Positions 1 to 6,891 of a stretch of DNA of 15,824 nt are shown piece after piece. This DNA is from Gammaproteobacteria bacterium (GTDB taxonomy: Bacteria; Pseudomonadota; Gammaproteobacteria; SZUA-152): contig JANTGX010000026.1 in NCBI GenBank assembly GCA_024762755.1, positions 1-15,824 on the forward strand. The letters are read 5' to 3'. Under the pieces are notes generated by a model. The model was given only the letters and a program-made list of their open reading frames with translations, ran no database searches and had not been told where the DNA came from. Both the position numbers and the translations under genes were made by a program. Numbering within the stretch: position 1 is the stretch's first letter; each line of letters begins with the position of its first letter.

Positions 1-167
1 TCCTCCGCCGTGACGATGGCCTCACCCTCGAGGACGTAGCAGATCTCGTCCCGCTCATAGTGCCAGTCGAAGCGGGAGACCTCCTTGCTCCACAGGGGCC
101 AACTGTCCACCGCCAGGGCGTCCAACTTGACCGGTGAGACATTGTGTTCGATGTGAATCCGCGACAT
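1..167 (-). CDS. Cupin-domain protein (DUF861/cupin_3-like), N-terminal part only
   Basis: Partial gene: the minus-strand reading frame starts with ATG at 165-167 and runs open off the left edge (55 full codons). The visible protein begins MSRIHIEHNVSPVKLDALAV and continues with a WPLWSKEVSRFDW segment, then YERDEICYVLEGEAIV. The W-P-x-W-x-K-E and E-x-CYVLEGE patterns are typical of small single-domain cupins of the cupin_3/DUF861 group, where the ExxxxLEGE stretch forms the first strands of the beta-barrel. The start is supported by AGAGGA about nine bases upstream. Such proteins are usually about 90-115 residues, so roughly half is missing. Substrate and reaction cannot be told. It is divergent from the PilZ gene. 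Confidence 0.8.
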   Translation of the reverse strand, partial: MSRIHIEHNVSPVKLDALAVDSWPLWSKEVSRFDWHYERDEICYVLEGEAIVTAE

Positions 168-262
168 GGTATCGAGTCCTCTATACAGTGGGCCGGCCAG
201 GGCATCCATTGAAATGCCGGGGCCCGACGAGATCCGCATTCGCCAGGCAGAAAAAGGGCGAG

Positions 263-290
263 AGTATATCCCCGCCAGCGGCGATTCAAA
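263..290 (-). promoter_or_regulatory. Candidate promoter for the cupin gene, sharing its -35 box with the PilZ promoter
   Basis: On the minus strand, TATACT (263-268; 5 of 6 to the -10 consensus) lies 16 bases downstream of TTTGAA (285-290). TTTGAA is the complement of the PilZ promoter's -35 box, but it is a poor -35 match itself. The implied leader to the cupin ATG is about 90 bases. Weak by itself. Confidence 0.3.
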
Positions 291-313
291 TCGATCCGCG
301 CGCGGCCGATAAT
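285..313 (+). promoter_or_regulatory. Candidate sigma70 promoter for the PilZ gene
   Basis: The -35 box TTCAAA (285-290) matches TTGACA at 4 of 6 positions. A 17-base spacer follows, then the -10 box GATAAT (308-313), which matches TATAAT at 5 of 6. Transcription would start near 320, giving a leader of about 30 bases before the ATG at 352. Hexamer matching by eye only. Confidence 0.45.
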
Positions 314-351
314 GCACAGGCAGCGGGACTTTCGCGCCAACGGACAGGTCA

Positions 352-669
352 ATGGGACAATCCAGCAGTAGAGACAAACAGGATCAGCGGCTCTTTCCCC
401 GCTTGCAGGCGCGCTGCGCCGTACTCTACCAGACGCCAGGCAATAAACGCTGGCTGGTCGCCCACCTGGTCGATTTCGCGGCCGCCGGCCTGCGCATGGA
501 ATGCGACGAAATGCTCCTCCCCGGCACCCCCATCGCCATCCAGCTCCGCCCCGGCAGCGACCGCACCATCCCCGCCATGCAGGGCCGCGGCGAAGTGGTG
601 CGCTGCGCACCCAACAGCACCCTGCGCTACGAGGTGGCCTGCAAGCTGCGCAAGGTAAAGCCGTTGTGA
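352..669 (+). CDS. PilZ-domain protein (probable c-di-GMP receptor)
   Basis: A 105-residue single-domain protein. Both halves of the PilZ c-di-GMP signature are visible: the RxxxR loop as RLFPR (residues 13-17) and the D/NxSxxG motif as DFAAAG (41-46), with Ala in place of the usual Ser. Strands follow around LRMECDEMLLPGTPIAIQL and GRGEVVRC, as expected for the PilZ barrel. No signal peptide or membrane segment is seen, so it is cytoplasmic. PilZ proteins bind c-di-GMP and pass the signal to partners in motility, adhesion or exopolysaccharide control; the partner here is unknown. The ATG is preceded by GGACAGG. The stop codon lies only five bases from the 3' end of the convergent tRNA-Arg gene. 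The family call is firm; the Ser-to-Ala change is usually tolerated, but binding is inferred. Confidence 0.85.
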   Translation: MGQSSSRDKQDQRLFPRLQARCAVLYQTPGNKRWLVAHLVDFAAAGLRMECDEMLLPGTPIAIQLRPGSDRTIPAMQGRGEVVRCAPNSTLRYEVACKLRKVKPL

Positions 670-674
670 AGAAT

Positions 675-751
675 TGGCGCCCCGGAGACGATTCGAACGT
701 CCGACCTGCCGCTTAGGAGGCGGCTGCTCTATCCAGCTGAGCTACCGGGGC
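675..751 (-). tRNA. tRNA-Arg (anticodon CCU)
   Basis: Full cloverleaf on the minus strand, 77 bases including encoded CCA. The acceptor arms GCCCCGG and CCGGGGC pair perfectly, with discriminator G. The D arm is GCTC/GAGC. The anticodon stem GCCGC/GCGGC closes the loop CTCCTAA, giving anticodon CCU, which reads the Arg codon AGG. The T arm is GGACG/CGTCT with loop TTCGAAT. It lies 63 bases downstream of tRNA-Ala and is probably cotranscribed with it. No hairpin plus T-tract is visible beyond its 3' end, which abuts the PilZ stop codon. Confidence 0.97.
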
Positions 752-814
752 CTGAACAGGCGATTGGCGATGCCGGGCAGACGATGCATCGGCCGTGAGG
801 GAAGGGTGGGAATT

Positions 815-890
<76 letters not shown>

Positions 891-1076
891 ATTTGAGACG
901 GCAAGTGTACCATCGCCCGCCCGCGCCATACCACAGCCATCGGCAAGCCTGCTACCATGCCGGCTGAACGCTGCACGCCTCACGCACCGCGAGGCAACGA
1001 ACGAACCGCGCACGGCCGCGGTGCCACCAACCTCCGACGAGTCAGGGAGCGCGCCGCCGGAAAACCGATGTGAGAC
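891..1076. promoter_or_regulatory. Divergent region between tRNA-Ala and the TonB-receptor operon
   Basis: This 186-base gap must hold the tRNA promoter on the minus strand and the operon promoter on the plus strand. A minus-strand -10-like TACACT lies at 904-909, placing a start about seven bases before the mature tRNA-Ala 5' end; no convincing -35 is visible. On the plus strand I find no convincing sigma70 promoter. An exact 8-base inverted repeat, GCACCGCG (984-991) and CGCGGTGC (1017-1024), lies 52 bases before the receptor start and could be a leader stem or an operator. No cobalamin or other riboswitch consensus is recognisable. Confidence 0.4.
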
Positions 1077-3137
1077 ATGACGATGTACCCCAGAATTCCC
1101 CGGCGCCTGCGCCCCTCGCCGCTCCCCCTCTGCCTCGCTGTCGGTCTGTGCCTGCCCTCGGCAGCCCCGGCCGAAGACACCCTTCTCGCCCTCAGCGAAG
1201 AGGACTTCCTCGCCGATGCGCCGCTGGTGCTGAGCGCCACCCGCCTCTCCCAGGCACCGCGGGAGGCCCCGGTGGCCACCACCATCGTCGACCGCGAGAC
1301 CATCCGCGCCGCGGGTGTGCGCGAGCTGGCAGACCTGTTTCGCCTGGTCCCAGGCTTCATGGTGAGCCACAACGACGGTTACACCCCCATCGTCACCTAT
1401 CACGGCCTGAGCAGCGAATATACCCGGCGCATGCAGGTGCTGATCGATGGCCGCTCCGTCTACTCTGCCGCCTTCGGCAGCGTGAATTGGAACAACCTGC
1501 CGCTGGCCGTGGACGATGTCGAGCGCATCGAGGTGATCCGCGGTCCAAACGCGGCCACCTATGGGGCCAACGCCTTCTTCGCCACCATCAACATCATCAC
1601 CCGCCACAGTGCCGACACTCGTGGCGTGTTCCTGCGCAGCAACATCGGCAACGACGACATCCGTGATGGCTATGTGCGCCTCGGCCGGTACGCGGAGAAC
1701 GCCGGCTTCCGCCTCACCCTGGGCTACTACCAGGACCAGGGGTTCAGGGACCGGGTGGATACCCGCCATGTGCGCCTGGCCAATTTCCGCGGCGACTATC
1801 AGGCCTCGCCGCGGGACAACCTGATGCTCCAGTTCGGCTACAACGGCGGCAACCACGAAGTGGATTCACGCAGCCTGCGCACCAGCACCAAGGGCGAGGT
1901 CAACAACCATTTCGGCCAATTGAAATGGCAACACGAGATCTCCCCCCAGGCGCGGTTCGACCTGCAGTTCTCCCATCGCAAGGAAAACCTGCGTCAGGGC
2001 TACGACGTGGTGGTGCCCTATCTCGGCCATGTCATCGTCGACAATTCCATCTTCGCCGAACTCAACGAACTGGAGGCCCAGCACACCCGGCCCCTAGGGC
2101 AGAACGCCCGCTTGGTGTGGGGGGCCGGTATCCGCCGCGACAGCATCGAGGCACCGGGCTATCTCGGCACCAGCCCCCTCACCGGCTACACCGGCGACGA
2201 ACCGGTGTTGCACAACGACCAATACCGGGTGTTCGCCAACCTGGAGTGGCACCTGGCGCGCAAGTTGGTATTCAATGCCGGCGCCATGTGGGAGAAGACC
2301 GATATCGCCGGCAGCGACATCTCGCCGCGCCTCGGCCTCAACTACCTCATCGACCACGCCAGCAGCCTGCGCCTCACCTTCAGCCAGGCGCGCCGCACCC
2401 CCACCATCAACGAGGCCCGCTCCAACTTCCGCATCGCCGTCTTCGACAGCAACTGGTTCGAGATCCCCAGCAACGTGCCCAAACCCACCGACTTCGTCAG
2501 CACCCAGTGGATCGGCAACCCCAACCTGAAATCGGAGACCATCAGCTCTTACGAACTGGGCTATATGCTGAATCTGCCGCAACGCGGCCTGAATCTGGAT
2601 GTCAAACTCTTCATCGAAACGCTGCACAACCTCATCAACGTCGACGAAAACAAGGTGTTCCTGGAAAGCGATTACTACGACCAGCAGTACGAGGTGTTCG
2701 AGAACGCCGGCAGCGCCACCACGCGTGGCATCGAGACGGCCATCGACTACCGGCCCTGGCGACAGACCCGCCTGCGCCTCTCCCACTCGCTGCTCCATCT
2801 GCACAGCGACTTTCCCAACCTGCCACCGGACAGCGGCAACCGGACCGCCCCGGAGCAGATCTTTTCTGCCTTCCTCATGCAGCGCATGGGGGCAGGACTG
2901 CACGGCAGCCTGACCTACACCCTGGTCAGCGACAGTGAGGGCTTCGGCTCCGGGGAGCCGGTGCAGGGGCACAAACAGCTCGATCTGCGCCTGGCGGCTC
3001 GCTTTGGCGGGCGCCGTGCCGACGGCGAACTGGCCCTCGTGGTGCAGAACCTGCGCGATGCCAACTACACCGACTGGCGCTCGGACAACATCGCCGAACG
3101 TCGCCAGTACGTCACTCTGGATGTGCAGTTCAACTAG
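1077..3137 (+). CDS. TonB-dependent outer-membrane receptor
   Basis: A 686-residue outer-membrane ligand-gated barrel protein. An Arg/Pro-rich n-region and hydrophobic stretch end in APA|ED, suggesting signal-peptide cleavage after residue 32. Next comes an L-x-L-S-x-E-E-x-L-like segment (36-45) and a TonB-box-like LVLSATR (50-56). The plug domain spans about 60-176, with the conserved VLIDGRSVY, VERIEVIRGPNAATYGANAF and INIITR patterns. The rest is beta-barrel, including the receptor hallmark GNPNLKSETISSYELGY (480-496) and a C-terminal VVQNLRDANY strand. The last residues are QFN, so the usual terminal aromatic is followed by one Asn. Start: ATG 1077 has only a weak GGAAAA ahead; ATG 1083 is an alternative. 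Ligand unknown: no siderophore, cobalamin or copper marker is recognised. First gene of a three-gene unit with a binding protein and a hybrid kinase. Confidence 0.9.
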   Translation: MTMYPRIPRRLRPSPLPLCLAVGLCLPSAAPAEDTLLALSEEDFLADAPLVLSATRLSQAPREAPVATTIVDRETIRAAGVRELADLFRLVPGFMVSHNDGYTPIVTYHGLSSEYTRRMQVLIDGRSVYSAAFGSVNWNNLPLAVDDVERIEVIRGPNAATYGANAFFATINIITRHSADTRGVFLRSNIGNDDIRDGYVRLGRYAENAGFRLTLGYYQDQGFRDRVDTRHVRLANFRGDYQASPRDNLMLQFGYNGGNHEVDSRSLRTSTKGEVNNHFGQLKWQHEISPQARFDLQFSHRKENLRQGYDVVVPYLGHVIVDNSIFAELNELEAQHTRPLGQNARLVWGAGIRRDSIEAPGYLGTSPLTGYTGDEPVLHNDQYRVFANLEWHLARKLVFNAGAMWEKTDIAGSDISPRLGLNYLIDHASSLRLTFSQARRTPTINEARSNFRIAVFDSNWFEIPSNVPKPTDFVSTQWIGNPNLKSETISSYELGYMLNLPQRGLNLDVKLFIETLHNLINVDENKVFLESDYYDQQYEVFENAGSATTRGIETAIDYRPWRQTRLRLSHSLLHLHSDFPNLPPDSGNRTAPEQIFSAFLMQRMGAGLHGSLTYTLVSDSEGFGSGEPVQGHKQLDLRLAARFGGRRADGELALVVQNLRDANYTDWRSDNIAERRQYVTLDVQFN

Positions 3138-3185
3138 GGCCGAGCCGCCGCACGCCCCGGCACGCAAGATAGGCCGTCGTAACAC

Positions 3186-3190
3186 AGGAG
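3186..3190 (+). promoter_or_regulatory. Ribosome binding site deciding the binding-protein start
   Basis: AGGAG ends ten bases before ATG 3201 but only one base before the in-frame TTG at 3192. The ATG is therefore the better start, dropping three residues from the longest frame. Confidence 0.65.
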
Positions 3191-3200
3191 CTTGACAGGG

Positions 3201-4178
3201 ATGGACCCAAGGAATCGTAGACGACGCATCCGGCGCGGCCTGCTCGGCCTGTGCCTGGGCATGCTCGTCGCGCTACCTGCCCAGGCTGCAACACCTCTGC
3301 GCATCAGTTTCATCCCCAGCCAGCAGACGCCCCTCTACCAGGGCGTCATCGCGGCGGCGCGCGAGGCCCTGCAGGACGCCGAGGTCAAGCCCGTGACCCG
3401 CGTGATCGACGTCGCCAGCTGGCGGCACGACGCCGCCAGCATCGAGGCTGGGAGCGACCTGCTGGTGCCCATCGGCATCCACGCCACCGAGGCCGTGCTA
3501 CGGCTCTCGCGCTCCACGGACATCCTCGCCACCCTGGTGCCCCGCGCCAGCCTGCGCGCCGAGGCCATGCCGGCGACGCGGCGTTTCGGTGCCGTGCTGC
3601 TCGACCAGCCCCTCGCCCGCCAGCTGCTGCTGGTCAAGGTTCTGCTCGGCCCCAACCAGCGCATCGGCAGCCTGCTCGGCCCCGTCAGCCAGAGCCAGGC
3701 CAGCGCCCTGCAGCACGTCGCCCAACGACTCGGCCTGCCCCTGGTCGCGGCCGAAGTGGCCGACGAGCAGGCCTTGATGCCCGCCCTCAATCGCCTGCTA
3801 GGGCGCAGCGACGTCCTGTTGGCCCTGCCGGACCCCTTGGTGTTCAACCGCCGCAACCTGCGTAACATCCTGCTCAGCACCTACCGCCAACGGATCCCGG
3901 TGCTCGGCTTCTCACGGGCCACGGTGCGCGCCGGCGCCCTCGCCGCGGTGTACTCCACCCCACAACAGATCGGCCGGCAGACCGGCCATATCCTCGCCGA
4001 GCTACAGCGCCGACCGCACGGCCCCCTTCCCGCGGCCGCCCCGCCGCGCGAGTTCGAGGTGGCCATCAATGGCCAGGTGGCCCGTTCCTTCGGCCTCGGC
4101 GGCATCGATGGCCCGCGTCTGGCGCGCAAGATCCGAGCCCGTGAGGCACAACTGTCCGTCGCAGAGGTGCGGCCATGA
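3201..4178 (+). CDS. Periplasmic ABC-type substrate-binding protein (PF04392-like)
   Basis: A 325-residue exported protein. A strongly basic n-region (DPRNRRRRIRR), a hydrophobic core and AQA|A predict signal-peptidase I cleavage after residue 29, with no lipobox Cys. The mature part has the alternating alpha/beta pattern of a two-lobed periplasmic binding protein: LRISFIPSQQTPLYQGVI near the start, RIGSLLGP mid-way, then DVLLALPDPLVFN, IPVLGFS and the late AVYSTPQQIGRQTG segment typical of the PF04392 (TrpX-like) group. No permease or ATPase gene is nearby, so transport is unlikely to be its local role. It lies 63 bases after the TonB receptor with no visible terminator between, and its stop overlaps the kinase start (ATGA, 4175-4178). 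That coupling suggests it presents a ligand to the kinase sensor domain; this role is inferred, and the ligand is unknown. Confidence 0.85.
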   Translation: MDPRNRRRRIRRGLLGLCLGMLVALPAQAATPLRISFIPSQQTPLYQGVIAAAREALQDAEVKPVTRVIDVASWRHDAASIEAGSDLLVPIGIHATEAVLRLSRSTDILATLVPRASLRAEAMPATRRFGAVLLDQPLARQLLLVKVLLGPNQRIGSLLGPVSQSQASALQHVAQRLGLPLVAAEVADEQALMPALNRLLGRSDVLLALPDPLVFNRRNLRNILLSTYRQRIPVLGFSRATVRAGALAAVYSTPQQIGRQTGHILAELQRRPHGPLPAAAPPREFEVAINGQVARSFGLGGIDGPRLARKIRAREAQLSVAEVRP

Positions 4179-6871
4179 TCCGCCTCGGTCTGACCGGTCG
4201 CATCCTGCTCCTCGCCCTCGCCCCCGTGGTCGGCATCGCCCTGGTGCTCTCTACTTATTTCATCCACAACCAGCTGCGCAGCCTGGACCATACCCTCAAC
4301 GACCGCGGTGAGACCCTCGCCCGCCATCTGGCCGGCGCCAGTGAATACGGTGTCTTCAGTGGAAACCGCGAGATCCTGCAGGCCCTCGCGCGCAGCACCC
4401 TGAACGAAGACGACGTGGTCGCCGTCACCATCACCGACCGCCTCGGTGCCCCCTTGGTGCAGCTCCCCCCCCAGGCCACGCCACCGGCCCCGTTGGACGC
4501 CCAGGTGCGCGTCTTCAGCCAGCCCATCGAACCGCAGACCCTGCCGCCGTTGAACGAAGAGGCTCCCTTCTTCGATGAGCCGGCGGCCAGCCCCGAGCCG
4601 CTGGGCTGGGTGGTGGTCACCCTGTCGCTGGACAGACTCGCCGCGGCGAAGAACGCACAGATCACCAACTCCGTCCTGATCACCCTGTTCGGCCTGTTGC
4701 TCACCCTGTTCCTGGCGGCCAGGCTGAGCCGCCGCCTGACGCGGCCACTCAGCCAGCTTCACCGCGCGGCCGAGGCGATCCAGCATGGCGATCTGACGGT
4801 GGAGGTCAAACCCCAGTCCACGGGCGAACTGCGCACCCTGGAGGAGGCCTTTCGATCCATGGCCGCCTCCCTGCGCAGCCGTCGCGACGACCTGCAACGG
4901 CAGATCGACCAGGCCACCGCCGGTCTGCGCGAATCCCTCGACCTGGTGGAGAAACAGAACCGCGCCCTGGGTGAGGCCCGCCAGCAGGCCCTCGCCGCCA
5001 GTCGCACCAAGTCCACCTTCCTCGCCAACATGAGCCACGAGTTGCGCACGCCGCTGAACGGCATCCTCGGCTTCACCCGGCTGTTACACAAGACGCGCCT
5101 GGATACCGAGCAGAAGGACTACGTGGAGACCATCGAGCGCTCCGCCGACGAGCTGTTGCACCTGCTCAACGATATCCTCGACCTGTCACGCGTGGAGGCC
5201 GGCAAGCTCAGCCTGCAGCGCCGCGCCTGCAACCTGCGGGAGGTCGTCGACGAGGCCCTCACCCTGCTCGCCCCCGGCGCCTTCGCCAAGGGCCTGGAAC
5301 TGGTGGACCTGTTCTACCGCGACGTGCCCGAGGCGGTCATCACCGACCCCGACCGGGTGCGTCAGATCCTGCTCAACCTGGTCGGCAATGCCATCAAGTT
5401 CTCCCCCAGCGGCACCATCGCCGTGCGCAGCATGCTGGAGGAGGAAGACGCGCAGGAGGTGTTGTTGCGCGTCACCGTAAGCGACCAGGGAGTGGGCATC
5501 CCGCCGGCGGCACAGGCGCGCCTGTTCCAGAGTTTCGAGCAGTTGGACGATGCCAGCACCCGGCTTCAGACCGGCGCCGGCCTGGGCCTGGCCATCTGCA
5601 AGTCACTGGTGCATCTGCTGGGAGGAGAGATCGGCGTGGAGAGCGAGGCGGGCCAGGGGGCGACCTTCTGGTTCACCCTGCCCTGCCGCAAGGTGGCCGC
5701 AGGGACCCAGTCGCCGCTGCGCCTGGCCGGGCAGCGCGCCCTGGTGTGCGAGGCCAACGACCTCTCCGGCCTGGCCCTGAGTCACGTGCTGGAGGGGGCG
5801 GGTTGCCAGGTCGATCGCTGCCAGGCGGCCGAGATGCTGCTGCCACGGCTGCGGCAGGCCACCGGTGTGGACATCATCGCCATCGGTCTGCAGGTGCGCG
5901 ACACGGCCACCCTGGACGCCGTGGCCGCGGCCCTGGCGCAACGGCCCGCCGGCTCGACGGCGCGCGTCCTGCTGCTGGTCGACAGCGTCGAGCCACAGAC
6001 CCTCGCCCACCTGCGCCGACGCCTGGGCTACCCCTGCCTGCCCAAGCCGGTACGCAGGCGTGAGATCCTCGCCGCCCTGGACGCGCCCGCGGGGGAACCG
6101 GCGGCGGTGAATCAGGCGGCCCCCACGCCGACCGAGACGAATGCCGGCAGGGCCGACACCGACCTCAGCGGCTATCGCATCCTGGTGGCGGAGGACAATC
6201 CCATCAACGCCCGGCTGCTGGACCTCGAATTGGGGCGCCTGGGCGCCAGCATCAGGCTGGTGGGCAACGGCCAGGAGGCGGTGGCGACGGTGGCCGCCGG
6301 CGGCATCGACCTCGTCCTGATGGACGTGCAGATGCCCATCCTCAATGGCATCGATGCCAGTCGCGCCATTCGTGCCGCCGAGACCGACGGCCATCGTCTG
6401 CCCATCATCGGCCTCACCGCCAGCCTGCTGGCCAGCGAGCAGAACGCCTGCCTGGGCGCCGGCATCGACACCCTGCTGAGCAAACCCGTGGAAACGAACG
6501 GCCTGGCACGCCTGATCCGCGAGCTGTGCGGCCGCGCACCGGCCCGCTCGTCACACGCCTCGTCGACGAGGCCGAAGCTCGACCGACGACCCTTGAAGGC
6601 GATGCTGTTGGCGGAAATGCCGACGGTGGAGCAGACCATGCGGGAGGCTGAGGCGGCGGGCGACTGGACCCGCCTGGGCGAGATCACCCACCGCTTCCTC
6701 GGTGGCGTCAGCTATTGCGACGTGCCGCCCCTGCGCGATGCCCTGCGCGAACTCTACGGCGCCATCAAGCAGGGACACGAGGAAAACCTCGGCCCCTTGC
6801 TGACACAGGTGTATGCAGAGATGGACAGCCTGCAACGGCAGTCGGCGGAGGCGCGGCAGGCCAGCGCCTGA
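4175..6871 (+). CDS. BarA/GacS-like hybrid sensor histidine kinase with HPt module
   Basis: An 898-residue inner-membrane phosphorelay kinase. Order: TM1 (about 7-27), periplasmic sensor region (about 30-160), TM2 (about 163-182), HAMP (about 183-235), a coiled coil, HisKA with phospho-acceptor H288 in NMSHELRTPLN, HATPase with N-box N405, G1 box DQGVGIP (437-443) and G2 box GAGLGL (467-472). Receiver 1 (about 520-637) is degenerate: the expected phospho-Asp position is Gly571, although KP (624-625) remains. Receiver 2 (about 667-782) is intact: E673/D674, D717, T748, K770. The C-terminal HPt-like region has H839 in HRFLGGVSYCDVPPL, close to the BarA HPt motif. The architecture and length match BarA (918 residues in E. 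coli), which phosphorylates UvrY/GacA. AGAGGTG precedes the ATG, and the start overlaps the binding-protein stop. Genetic coupling to a binding protein and receptor is unlike E. coli barA, so I leave the symbol blank. Confidence 0.9.
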   Translation: MIRLGLTGRILLLALAPVVGIALVLSTYFIHNQLRSLDHTLNDRGETLARHLAGASEYGVFSGNREILQALARSTLNEDDVVAVTITDRLGAPLVQLPPQATPPAPLDAQVRVFSQPIEPQTLPPLNEEAPFFDEPAASPEPLGWVVVTLSLDRLAAAKNAQITNSVLITLFGLLLTLFLAARLSRRLTRPLSQLHRAAEAIQHGDLTVEVKPQSTGELRTLEEAFRSMAASLRSRRDDLQRQIDQATAGLRESLDLVEKQNRALGEARQQALAASRTKSTFLANMSHELRTPLNGILGFTRLLHKTRLDTEQKDYVETIERSADELLHLLNDILDLSRVEAGKLSLQRRACNLREVVDEALTLLAPGAFAKGLELVDLFYRDVPEAVITDPDRVRQILLNLVGNAIKFSPSGTIAVRSMLEEEDAQEVLLRVTVSDQGVGIPPAAQARLFQSFEQLDDASTRLQTGAGLGLAICKSLVHLLGGEIGVESEAGQGATFWFTLPCRKVAAGTQSPLRLAGQRALVCEANDLSGLALSHVLEGAGCQVDRCQAAEMLLPRLRQATGVDIIAIGLQVRDTATLDAVAAALAQRPAGSTARVLLLVDSVEPQTLAHLRRRLGYPCLPKPVRRREILAALDAPAGEPAAVNQAAPTPTETNAGRADTDLSGYRILVAEDNPINARLLDLELGRLGASIRLVGNGQEAVATVAAGGIDLVLMDVQMPILNGIDASRAIRAAETDGHRLPIIGLTASLLASEQNACLGAGIDTLLSKPVETNGLARLIRELCGRAPARSSHASSTRPKLDRRPLKAMLLAEMPTVEQTMREAEAAGDWTRLGEITHRFLGGVSYCDVPPLRDALRELYGAIKQGHEENLGPLLTQVYAEMDSLQRQSAEARQASA

Positions 6872-6891
6872 AGACGGCGATCAGGCCTTTT
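6866..6891 (+). terminator. Hairpin plus T4 ending the kinase operon, formed from both converging stop regions
   Basis: GCCTGA (6866-6871) pairs with TCAGGC (6881-6886) around a nine-base loop, followed by CTTTTCC. The left arm contains the kinase stop TGA and the right arm contains the galU stop read on the other strand. The six-base stem and four T's are modest. On the minus strand the hairpin has no T-tract after it, so it suits the plus-strand operon better. Confidence 0.5.

Larger units (their letters stand above)
168..351. promoter_or_regulatory. Divergent intergenic region between cupin and PilZ genes
   Basis: This 184-base gap carries candidate promoters for both flanking genes (listed separately). 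The part that would be the cupin leader holds a small inverted repeat: GGCAT at 201-205 against ATGCC at 214-218, with an outer GGGCC at 190-194 against GGCCC at 221-225. It could fold as an interrupted stem in the leader RNA, but it is GC-rich and short, so chance is possible. I see no gene and no recognisable riboswitch here. Confidence 0.4.

Noticed and set aside
134..658. A 174-codon plus-strand frame overlapping the PilZ gene
   Set aside because: Overlaps the cupin start and the PilZ gene in another frame; Arg/Pro/Ser/Ala-rich shadow, while the PilZ frame has clear motifs.
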